Positions 7,551 through 13,947 of a stretch of DNA of 23,969 bases are shown piece by piece. Under the pieces are notes generated by a model that was not told where the DNA came from, did no database searches, and saw only the letters and a list, made by a program, of their open reading frames with translations. Origin of the DNA: JBIKLM01 sp044375105 (GTDB lineage: Bacteria; Planctomycetota; UBA1135; GCA-002686595); NCBI GenBank assembly GCA_044375105.1, contig JBILNK010000056.1, positions 1 to 23,969 on the forward strand, in the 5' to 3' direction. Positions within the stretch are counted from its first letter, which is position 1, and every line of letters starts with the position of its first letter. A program made the translations under genes and the position numbers.

Positions 7551-7742
7551 TTCTTCGTGCTGAGTTTCGAGGGCATGGCACAGGCCCCAGTGGGCCAACG
7601 CGCCTGCCCCCCATGCCGGTCTCTCAACCCGCAACTCTGCCGGAGTTCGCCGCAGAATCCAGGAACTCCTGGAATTAGGTCGGGGGCTGCTCCAGTGAGG
7701 CGGAGTGCGGCGGTGGGAGCGGGTCTGGGGGCTGGCGGGGGA

Positions 7743-7804
7743 GCTGACAGGCTGAGAAAAAATCGACTCGGGCGGTGCCCGAGCAGACATACCAGCCTGT
7801 CAGC
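7743..7804 (-). repeat. Nested inverted repeat (element B) around a terminator
   Basis: Outer arms gctgacaggctg (7743-7754) and cagcctgtcagc (7793-7804) are a perfect 12-bp inverted repeat. Their acaggctg...ccagcctgt cores span 54 nt (7747-7800), exactly as in element A at 2617-2670. The inside holds the terminator stem at 7767-7783. No transposase, target duplication or long terminal repeat is associated. Confidence 0.55.
7757..7783 (-). terminator. Intrinsic terminator for the FG-GAP gene
   Basis: Read on the minus strand: a 7-bp stem ctcgggc/gcccgag with an acc loop (7783-7767), then tcga, then six T (7762-7757). This is a textbook Rho-independent terminator, positioned about 107 nt after the FG-GAP stop at 7890. 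The opposite orientation has no U-run, so it serves the minus strand. Confidence 0.7.
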
Positions 7805-7812
7805 ATGCCTTT

Positions 7813-7831
7813 GGGTCGCCGTCCGGCGGCC
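7813..7831. repeat. Palindromic element, diverged copy 3
   Basis: gggtcgccgtccggcggcc matches the reverse complement of the element at 1339-1359 at 17 of 19 positions and keeps a 7-bp stem (one G-T pair) with a 4-nt loop. It is followed after 1 nt by the inverted repeat 7833-7879, the same order of modules as at 2586-2670. Confidence 0.4.
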
Positions 7832-7832
7832 G

Positions 7833-7879
7833 CAGAGGCTGGGATCGTCGCTGCGCGCGGATTTCTTTCCCAGCCTCTG
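7833..7879 (-). repeat. 12-bp inverted repeat just after the FG-GAP stop
   Basis: cagaggctggga (7833-7844) pairs perfectly with tcccagcctctg (7868-7879), leaving a 23-nt loop. It begins 10 nt after the minus-strand stop codon at 7890, the same distance as element A from its gene. The arms share the aggctgg/ccagcct core with elements A and B. Confidence 0.5.
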
Positions 7880-7889
7880 AATCCCGGAC

Positions 7890-9725
7890 TCACTTCTGCG
7901 GGGCGGGCGGCGGCGGTTGGGCGGGCAGCAGGGGCCAGGTGGCGAGCAGGTGCTGGGCGAGCTCGCGGCGCTGGGCAGGCGAGAGGCCGAGGTCGCCGAG
8001 GGTGGCGGGGTCGCCGAGGTCGATGGGGTCGGCGGCGGTCGGTTGGGCGGGGCTCGACGGGCCGCTCGCTCCCTGCAAAAGCGCCGCCGTTTGGGCGCGG
8101 CCGAAGAGGCGCGCGGTGCCGAGGGGCTGCTGAGCGAAGACCTCCACGGGCGAGCCCATCAGGAACTCCGGGAAGCCGTCGCCGTCGATGTCGCCCAGCG
8201 CCTCGAGGCCTGCGCCGGCCAGGGCGATCGCCGTGGCGCCTTCGATGCGCGCAAGCTCTTTGCCGGTCAAGCCAGAGAACAAGTGAACGCGGCCGCGCGT
8301 CGCTTCGGTGAAGGGCGCGGCCACCAGCAGGTCCGCGAGGCCATCCCCATCCATGTCGCCCGGGCAGGCCACGCGGGTGCCCATGCGGTCCTCTTCCGCG
8401 GCGCCGACCCACTTGTGCACGATCGCGCCGCTGCGGCCATCGAACACGTAAGCGGCGCCGGCGTTGCTCGCGCCGGGGGGGTCGTATTCGAAGGCCCCCG
8501 CCAGGATCTCGTTGATCCCGTCGGCGTTGAGATCGGGCACGGTGGCCAGGTCGAGGCCCAGGTGATCGCCTTTGAACTCACCGGGGATGCGCAGCAGTTG
8601 GCTGCCGTCTTGCCCCGAGAACACGATCACCGCGCCCGAGCTGCCGCCGTTGTCGGTGGCGCCCCAGCTGCCGACCAGCAGGTCCGGCACGCCGTCGCCG
8701 TTTTGGTCCCCGAAGCCGTCCACGGCGATGCCGAGCTGCACCACCGGAGCTTCGCCCTCGATCTTGAGCAGGCGCGCCCCATCGGCGCCCGAGAACACGC
8801 TCACGCGCCCCGCGAACCCCCCGGCCACGTTCGATTCGGCGCCGCCGACCAGGATGTCCGGCACCCCGTCGCCGTTGATGTCGCCCGCGTTGGCCACGGC
8901 ATTGCCGAGGTGCTCCTGGAGGTCGCTGCCGCGCAGGGTCAGCAGCGCCGCCCCGGTTTGGCTGGAGAGCAGCCAGACCGCGCCGGCGCCGTCCAGCAGC
9001 AGGCTGTCCCGAGGCGCGCCGACCAGCAGGTCCGGGCGCCCGTCGCCGTCTTGGTCCGGGAAGGGGCGCACATCGTGGGAGAAACTCGAGCCCGCCTGGC
9101 CGAAGACCTCGAGCAGCGGCGCTCCGCCCGCGCTCGGCACCACCTGGATGCGCCCAGCCAGCGGGCCGCCGAGGGGCATCTGCCGGGCGCCGAGCACGAT
9201 TTCGTGGGAGCCGTCCCCGTCGAGGTCTCCCAGGCCGGAGCCCGTCTGGGCGAAGGCGATCGAAGGCAGGTCGCCGATGAACAGCTGGCGCTGGGCCAGG
9301 CCGGGGAAGGCGGGGGCGGCGAAGAACTCGCGCTGGGCGCTGTCGATCAACTGGCCGCCGCGCAGGGCGCGCACCTCCAGGATGTAGGCGCCGGAGCCGG
9401 GCAGGGGCAGGGGGCCGCTGACCTTGTCCAGCCCCTGGGTCAGCTGGGTCTGGACCAGGGTGCCGTTGAGGCGCAGCTCGAAGCCGTCGGGGTCCAAGGC
9501 CTCTGACGACCAGCCGATGTCCAGGGTCAGCCCGTCCGGCGGGTAGCTCCCCTCGGGTTCCGGGCTGTCGATGGTCAGACCGAGCGGGGTGCTCGCGCCT
9601 TGATCGGTATCGCCGCCGCCGCCGGAACAGCCCCCCAAGCCGACCAGCAGGCCAGCCCAAAGCCAGGCCCACGGACTGGCCGAGGGGGGGCTCGCAAGCG
9701 GGCGGACCGGACAGGGGCGGGTCAT
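7890..9725 (-). CDS. FG-GAP (integrin-alpha-like) seven-repeat lipoprotein
   Basis: 611 residues from ATG 9725. The signal peptide ends in the lipobox LGGC (Cys33), followed by a Gly-rich spacer, so it should be a lipid-anchored surface or periplasmic protein. Residues about 46-135 look like an Ig-like beta domain. Then seven FG-GAP repeats follow, each with a calcium-loop motif: DLDGDG at about 167, DQDGDG 224, DINGDG 282, DQNGDG 340, DLNADG 398, DMDGDG 457 and DIDGDG 512. Each is followed by an LLVGAP-like strand. Seven repeats fit one complete propeller. The C-terminal 70 residues are proline- and alanine-rich. The family usually binds ligands or matrix; the ligand is unknown. Transcription ends at the terminator near 7757-7783. 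Confidence 0.9.
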   Translation of the reverse strand: MTRPCPVRPLASPPSASPWAWLWAGLLVGLGGCSGGGGDTDQGASTPLGLTIDSPEPEGSYPPDGLTLDIGWSSEALDPDGFELRLNGTLVQTQLTQGLDKVSGPLPLPGSGAYILEVRALRGGQLIDSAQREFFAAPAFPGLAQRQLFIGDLPSIAFAQTGSGLGDLDGDGSHEIVLGARQMPLGGPLAGRIQVVPSAGGAPLLEVFGQAGSSFSHDVRPFPDQDGDGRPDLLVGAPRDSLLLDGAGAVWLLSSQTGAALLTLRGSDLQEHLGNAVANAGDINGDGVPDILVGGAESNVAGGFAGRVSVFSGADGARLLKIEGEAPVVQLGIAVDGFGDQNGDGVPDLLVGSWGATDNGGSSGAVIVFSGQDGSQLLRIPGEFKGDHLGLDLATVPDLNADGINEILAGAFEYDPPGASNAGAAYVFDGRSGAIVHKWVGAAEEDRMGTRVACPGDMDGDGLADLLVAAPFTEATRGRVHLFSGLTGKELARIEGATAIALAGAGLEALGDIDGDGFPEFLMGSPVEVFAQQPLGTARLFGRAQTAALLQGASGPSSPAQPTAADPIDLGDPATLGDLGLSPAQRRELAQHLLATWPLLPAQPPPPAPQK

Positions 9726-9811
9726 GGCAGGGGCAAGGCAGGCGCAAGGGGCAGGGCCCGGGCCTCGGAGGGCGCCACGGGGCCGTCAGGATGTGAACCT
9801 GGGTTCCTAGA

Positions 9812-9875
9812 GCGTCCTAGCAAACATAGCTCCGCAGGGGCGCCCAAGTTTCCCGACAGGGCTCCTCTAGGACGC
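9812..9875. promoter_or_regulatory. Inverted repeat in divergent promoter region, operator-like
   Basis: gcgtcctag (9812-9820) and ctaggacgc (9867-9875) are perfect 9-bp inverted repeats 46 nt apart. They lie between the divergent FG-GAP (9725, -) and glycosyltransferase (9954, +) genes. A further cctag precedes the left arm. The A+T content is locally higher (caaacatag). It could be a two-site operator or a long stem; no regulator is known. Confidence 0.3.
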
Positions 9876-9953
9876 CCTTCCACACGCCTTGGAGCCCGAA
9901 AATCGTCGAGAGGCGCCTTGACCCTGGGCGGGCCGGCTGTTGCGATCGCCGCG

Positions 9954-11579
9954 ATGGCCCGGGTCCTCGCGCTGTTGGCGCTCGCCGTGCTGCTCGCGGG
10001 CGGTCCCTATCTGGGGGCGCGGGAGCTGCGCTACGAGGAGGGCCGCCGGGCTTGGCCCGCCCGGGAGCTGCTGGAAGGGGGGGACTTTGTCGTGCCCCGG
10101 GCCCTCGGCGCGCCCTACCTCGCCAAGCCCCCCGGCTTCCCCCTGGCCGTCGCAGGGGTGTCCAAGGCCGCCGAGGCGCTCGGATTGCGCCGCGACCCGG
10201 ATCGGGACCCCCCCGAAGAGCGCGGTCCGGTGACCCCCGGGACCCTGCGCTTCACCAACCTGCTCGGCCTGCTGGCCCTGGCGGCCAGCGCCACGGCCGC
10301 CGCCCGGCAGGTCGGCGGCGATCGGCGAACCGCGCTCTTCGCCGGCTTGCTGGTGGTGCTGGCCCCCGAGGTGCTCAACAAGGCCCGGCTGGGGGAGATC
10401 GACCCCTGTTTTGCCGCCCTGTGCTCCTGGGCCGCCCTGTGGGCCCACCGCAGCGCGGGGCCCTCCGGCCTTTCGCTGCGGCCCCTGGCCGTGGCCGGGC
10501 TGCTGCTGGTCGCGGCCACCTGGACCAAGGGACCCTTGGCCCTGGCTTTCGGCCTGGCGCCGCTGCTCTCGCTGACGCTGGTCGAGGCGGGCGGGCGCCG
10601 GTCCCGGCTGCTGGCGGCCCTGCTGCTTGGGACCGTGGCCCTGGCCGCCCTGGGGCTTTGGGCTGCCCTCGTCGCGCGCCGCCTGGACCTGCCGGCGGCC
10701 GATTTGGAGCGCCTGTGGCGCGGCGAGATCCTGCGGCCCGACCCCCAATCGATCGGTAGTTATTTATCCGATAGAGGGCGCTTGATCTTCGGCGGGGCCC
10801 TGGGTTCCCTGCCCGGCAGCCTGGCCCTGCTGGCCCTGTTCCGGGGGCCCTCGCGCCGGGCCCTGCTGGCCCAGCCGGCGGTGCGCCTGGCCGCCGCGGC
10901 CCTGGTGCCGCCCCTGGTGTTGCTGCTGGTCTGGCCGGCGGTGCGGGTGCGCTATGCCCTGCCCCTGGTGCCTTGGATCGCTCTGGCGGGCTCGGCCTTC
11001 TTCGCCGCGCCGGCGCAGGCTGCGGGCTTCGGCCGGATCGCCAACGCGGCCCAGCGCGGCCTGGCCGCCGTGCTCGGCACGCTGGGCCTGGCGGCCGTGG
11101 CCCTCTTGAGCTGGCGACTCGGTCAGGGGGCGGACTGGTCGGTTTCGCGCCTGTGGCCGGGCATCGCCGCCCTGGCGGCCGCCGTGCTGACCCGGCGCCT
11201 GTGGATCGAGCTCAAGTCCGGCCGCAGCGAGCGGCTGCTCGCGACCTGCCTGGCCCTCGGCCTCGCGCTGCGCCAGGCCGAGCTGTGCCTCTCGGAGCCG
11301 CCGCGCTGGGATCGCGCGGGGGTCCGCGCGGCGGCCCGCGCGATCGATGCGGCCGTCGGCGCCGCCGGCCGGCCCGCCCCCTTGTTCGTGGACCACTGGG
11401 GCGAATTCAACGCCCTGTTCTTCGTGGCGACGGAGCTGCGGTTCGTGCGCTCCCCGGACGAGCTGGAACCCGGCGCGCTGCTGCTCTCCAAGTCGCCGGC
11501 GCCGCCGGGTTTCGAGGCTTTGCCGCTGGATCCGGCCGCGGCCGGCTTGGGCTTCTGGCTGCATCGCCGAGCGCGCTGA
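9954..11579 (+). CDS. ArnT-like (GT83) polyprenyl-phosphate-sugar glycosyltransferase, membrane
   Basis: 541 residues with many hydrophobic segments (about 10-12 membrane helices). After the first helix the periplasmic loop reads ELRYEEGRRAWPARELLEGG (residues 24-43), then DFVVPRALGAPYLAKPP. This is the hallmark of the ArnT/PMT superfamily (usual form: (D/G)E.RYAEIAREML.SGDW.VP.LNG.PYL.KPP). These enzymes move a sugar from an undecaprenyl-phosphate donor to lipid A, a protein or another acceptor on the outer face of the inner membrane. The residue before the conserved Glu is Arg here, not Asp. ATG 9954 is chosen because it starts directly before helix 1; an in-frame TTG at 9918 is an alternative. 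Acceptor and sugar are unknown. Confidence 0.8.
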   Translation: MARVLALLALAVLLAGGPYLGARELRYEEGRRAWPARELLEGGDFVVPRALGAPYLAKPPGFPLAVAGVSKAAEALGLRRDPDRDPPEERGPVTPGTLRFTNLLGLLALAASATAAARQVGGDRRTALFAGLLVVLAPEVLNKARLGEIDPCFAALCSWAALWAHRSAGPSGLSLRPLAVAGLLLVAATWTKGPLALAFGLAPLLSLTLVEAGGRRSRLLAALLLGTVALAALGLWAALVARRLDLPAADLERLWRGEILRPDPQSIGSYLSDRGRLIFGGALGSLPGSLALLALFRGPSRRALLAQPAVRLAAAALVPPLVLLLVWPAVRVRYALPLVPWIALAGSAFFAAPAQAAGFGRIANAAQRGLAAVLGTLGLAAVALLSWRLGQGADWSVSRLWPGIAALAAAVLTRRLWIELKSGRSERLLATCLALGLALRQAELCLSEPPRWDRAGVRAAARAIDAAVGAAGRPAPLFVDHWGEFNALFFVATELRFVRSPDELEPGALLLSKSPAPPGFEALPLDPAAAGLGFWLHRRAR

Positions 11580-11580
11580 T

Positions 11581-11598
11581 CGGCGCTTTTCCGCGCCG
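11581..11598 (+). terminator. Stem-loop directly after the glycosyltransferase stop
   Basis: cggcgc-ttttcc-gcgccg forms a perfect 6-bp stem with its T-tract in the loop, one base after the stop codon and 58 nt before the JAMM gene. With no U-tail after the stem it may be a weak terminator or a boundary stem. Confidence 0.3.
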
Positions 11599-11656
11599 CG
11601 GGGCGAGGCCCGAGCCGCAGCTTCCATCGCGCCACTTGAAAGGCGAGCATGAAGCC

Positions 11657-12205
11657 ATGGAGCTGCTGCTGCCCAGCGACCTCGGGGAGCGCTTGTGCGC
11701 CTGGAGTCTCGCCAGCTTGCCCGAGGAGGCCTGCGGGCTGCTGCTCGGGCGCCCGGCCGCCGCGTCCCCGGCGCGGCTCGCCGATGCCGTCGAGGTCGTC
11801 GAGGTCGTCGAGGTCGTCGAGGTCGTGCAGACGCGCAACCTAGCCGCCGAGCGGCGCGCCGATCTGTACGAGGTGCATCCCGAGGACTTCCTGGCCGCGG
11901 ACCGGCGCGCCGCGGCGCTCGGGCTCGAGATCGTCGGCGTCTGGCACTCGCACCCGCAATCCCCGGGCCGACCCTCGGCCACGGACCTCGAGCGCGCCTG
12001 GCCGGGCTGGTCCTACGTGATCGTCGGCCGGGCCACAGACGGCGGCCGCGAGCTGCGCTCCTGGCGCCTGATCGAGCCGGCCGGCGGGCCCGCGGCCTTC
12101 GCCGAAGAGCGCCTGTCGCCGCCGATCCAAGCGCCGCTCCGCCCGGCGCCCTTGCCGGCGCTCGTCCATCCGCCGGCCGCGCTTCCAGCGGCCCGTGCCA
12201 TCTGA
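11657..12205 (+). CDS. mec: JAMM/MPN metalloprotease (Mec-like) acting on a sulfur carrier
   Basis: 182 residues. The zinc-protease signature is complete: Glu24 in PEEACGLLLG, and HSHP-x6-SATD with His97, His99, Ser107 and Asp110. In mycobacteria the homologue Mec releases cysteine from the carrier CysO; in the quinolobactin system QbsD trims two residues from a carrier tail. Both activities fit here because the next gene is a CysO-like carrier with two residues beyond Gly-Gly. The stop (12203-12205) is 2 nt from the carrier's ATG. The start is ATG 11657; ATG 11649 is in another frame. Residues 46-57 are EVV repeated four times, encoded by a 9-nt tandem repeat. The 40 C-terminal residues are proline-rich and outside the catalytic domain. 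Confidence 0.88.
   Translation: MELLLPSDLGERLCAWSLASLPEEACGLLLGRPAAASPARLADAVEVVEVVEVVEVVQTRNLAAERRADLYEVHPEDFLAADRRAAALGLEIVGVWHSHPQSPGRPSATDLERAWPGWSYVIVGRATDGGRELRSWRLIEPAGGPAAFAEERLSPPIQAPLRPAPLPALVHPPAALPAARAI
11792..11827 (+). repeat. Four tandem 9-nt repeats inside the JAMM gene
   Basis: Unit gaggtcgtc occurs four times (last copy ends in g), encoding (EVV)x4 between the catalytic Glu and the HxH motif. It probably extends a beta-strand pair. Its in-frame unit length allows harmless expansion. Confidence 0.85.
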
Positions 12206-12207
12206 CC

Positions 12208-12528
12208 ATGCAACCCAACGACACCCTCCCCGACCCCGCCCTGCGGGCCGCCGCCAAAGTCCGCATCCCGACGCCCCTGCGGGCCTTCACCTCCGGCCAG
12301 AGCGAGCTGTCCTGCGCGGGCGAGACGGTGCGCGCCGCTCTGCGCGATCTGGAGCGCCAGCACCCGGGCCTGGTCGGGCGGATCCTGGACGAGCGCGGCG
12401 ATCTGCGCCGTTTCGTCAACGTCTTCGTGGGCGAGAAGAACCTGCGCTCCCTGGGCGGTTTGGACGTGGTCCTCGAGAACGGCGCCGAGCTGTCGATCGT
12501 TCCCGCGGTCGCGGGGGGGGCGGCGTGA
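12208..12528 (+). CDS. cysO: CysO-like ubiquitin-fold sulfur carrier with Gly-Gly-Ala-Ala tail
   Basis: 106 residues of the MoaD/ThiS family. It reads VRIPTPLRAFTSGQSEL at 18-34, ALRDLERQHPGL at 44-55, LRRFVNVFV at 66-74, then LSIVPAVAGG at 95-104, which matches the mycobacterial CysO type closely, including the PAVAGG ending. CysO carries sulfur as a C-terminal thiocarboxylate for CysM. Unlike CysO, which ends at Gly-Gly, this protein has two more codons, Ala105-Ala106, before TGA. It must therefore be trimmed before adenylation, presumably by the adjacent JAMM protease. The gene overlaps the next one: the final GTGA contains both the E1 start (12525) and this stop. About 17 extra N-terminal residues precede the fold. 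Confidence 0.88.
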   Translation: MQPNDTLPDPALRAAAKVRIPTPLRAFTSGQSELSCAGETVRAALRDLERQHPGLVGRILDERGDLRRFVNVFVGEKNLRSLGGLDVVLENGAELSIVPAVAGGAA

Positions 12529-13883
12529 GCGACGCCCAGGCGCGCCTGGCGGAGCTGCGGCGCGAGGTCGGCGAGATCTCGGTCGAGGAGGCCGCCGCCC
12601 AGCAGGCCCGCGGCGCTCTGCTGATCGACGTGCGCGAACCGGAGGAGGTGCGCGCGGCGCGCCCCGCCGGGTCCCTGGCGCTTTCCAAGGGTTTCCTCGA
12701 ATTGCGTATCGAGGCCTTGGTGCCCGACAAGCAGCGGGCCGTGCGCCTGATCTGCGCCGGCGGCAGCCGTTCGGTGTTCGCGGCCAAGGCGCTGCTCGAG
12801 CTCGGCTATCGCGACGTGCGCTCCGTGGCCGGCGGCTTCGGCGCCTGGAAAGCGGCCGGCCTGCCCCTCGCGCCGCCCGATCCGCTCTCCGAGCGGGCCC
12901 GCGAGCGCTACGCGCGCCACCTGACCATGCCGGAGGTCGGCGAGGCCGGCCAGCGCCGGCTGCTGGCCGCCCGCGTGGCCGTGATCGGCGCCGGCGGCCT
13001 GGGCTCGCCAGCGGCCTTCTACCTGGCTGCGGCCGGCGTCGGGCGCCTGCGGCTGATCGACGACGACGTGGTCGATCGCACCAACCTCCAGCGCCAGATC
13101 CTGCACCAAGAGGGCCGCATCGGAAGGCCCAAGGTCGAGTCGGCCCGCGAAACGCTGCTGGCGCTCAATCCGGACATCGAGGTCGAGGCCGTGCGCGCGC
13201 GGCTCGACAGCCACAACGTCGAAACCCTGCTCGAAGGCGTCGATCTCGTGCTGGATGGCACGGACAACTTCGCGGCGCGGTACCTGCTCAACGACGCCTG
13301 CGTCAAGCTGGGCCTGCCCAACGTGCACGGCTCGATCTTCCGCTTCGAGGGCCAGGTGACCGTGTTCTACGCGGGCCCGGGCGTCGCCGGGCGGGGGCCG
13401 CTGCCGGCCGCGCCGCGCCGCGCCGGACCGTGCTACCGCTGCCTCTATCCCGAGGCGCCCCCGGCCGAACTGGCGCCGAACTGCGCCGAAGCGGGCGTGC
13501 TCGGCGTGCTGCCGGGCATCGTCGGCAGCCTGCAGGCGGTCGAGGCGCTCAAGTGGCTGATCGGCATCGGGGAGCCGCTGATCGGGCGTCTGCTGCACTA
13601 CGACGCGTTGGCCCAGCAGCTGCGCGAGCTCGAGGTCGAATCCGATCCGGCCTGCCCCGCCTGCGCCCCGGGTCGCCGCGAAGCGCTGGTCTACCGGGAC
13701 CTGGGCGTGGTCTGCGCGAGCACGCCGCCGGACCGGGCCGCTGCGTCCGACGTCCAGCGCCCTGCGCCGCGAATGGCGAACCCGCCGTTCCCCGGCCCCG
13801 GCGGCGCCCTGGCCCAGGCTGCACCCGCCGCTTCCGCGCTGGCCCCGTCCGTCTCCGACCCGCAGCGCTGCGCGGCCCGCTGA
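12525..13883 (+). CDS. moeB: Rhodanese-E1 fusion, MoeB/ThiF-type sulfur-carrier adenylyltransferase
   Basis: 452 residues from GTG 12525, overlapping the carrier gene by 4 nt. Residues 16-115 are a rhodanese domain with active-site loop CAGGSR (Cys77). Residues 125-385 are an E1-like domain: ATP loop GAGGLGSP (155-162), Asp/Arg cluster DDDVVDRTNLQRQILH (179-194), Lys203, DGTDNF (244-249), the MoeB-type Cys320 in PNCAEAGVLGVLPG, and zinc ligands Cys303, Cys306, Cys377 and Cys380. It should adenylate the carrier's Gly-Gly and deliver persulfide sulfur to it. The rhodanese is N-terminal, as in some Xanthomonas-type MoeB proteins and opposite to MoeZ/Uba4. The 70-residue tail after the zinc site is low-complexity. 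A role in molybdopterin synthesis is possible, but the context favours cysteine synthesis. Confidence 0.88.
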   Translation: MSDAQARLAELRREVGEISVEEAAAQQARGALLIDVREPEEVRAARPAGSLALSKGFLELRIEALVPDKQRAVRLICAGGSRSVFAAKALLELGYRDVRSVAGGFGAWKAAGLPLAPPDPLSERARERYARHLTMPEVGEAGQRRLLAARVAVIGAGGLGSPAAFYLAAAGVGRLRLIDDDVVDRTNLQRQILHQEGRIGRPKVESARETLLALNPDIEVEAVRARLDSHNVETLLEGVDLVLDGTDNFAARYLLNDACVKLGLPNVHGSIFRFEGQVTVFYAGPGVAGRGPLPAAPRRAGPCYRCLYPEAPPAELAPNCAEAGVLGVLPGIVGSLQAVEALKWLIGIGEPLIGRLLHYDALAQQLRELEVESDPACPACAPGRREALVYRDLGVVCASTPPDRAAASDVQRPAPRMANPPFPGPGGALAQAAPAASALAPSVSDPQRCAAR

Positions 13884-13947
13884 GCGCCAGGCCCTGTGCC
13901 CAGGCGGCCGCAGTCAGCGCCGGCCTTCCAACGCACCCCGTCCGACG

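Noticed and set aside
7743..7879. Insertion-sequence or MITE ends formed by the 12-bp inverted repeats
   Set aside because: No transposase, no target-site duplication, and the two pairs of arms are separate stems with a working terminator inside one of them. A transcription-end element explains them better.
11792..11827. CRISPR-like array from the regular short repeats in the JAMM gene
   Set aside because: The 9-nt units are contiguous without spacers and are in frame inside a coding sequence.
10764..13598. 944-residue minus-strand open frame opposite the glycosyltransferase and sulfur operon
   Set aside because: Low-complexity composition with no motifs, antisense to four genes with intact catalytic signatures. 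Long antisense frames are expected at this GC content.
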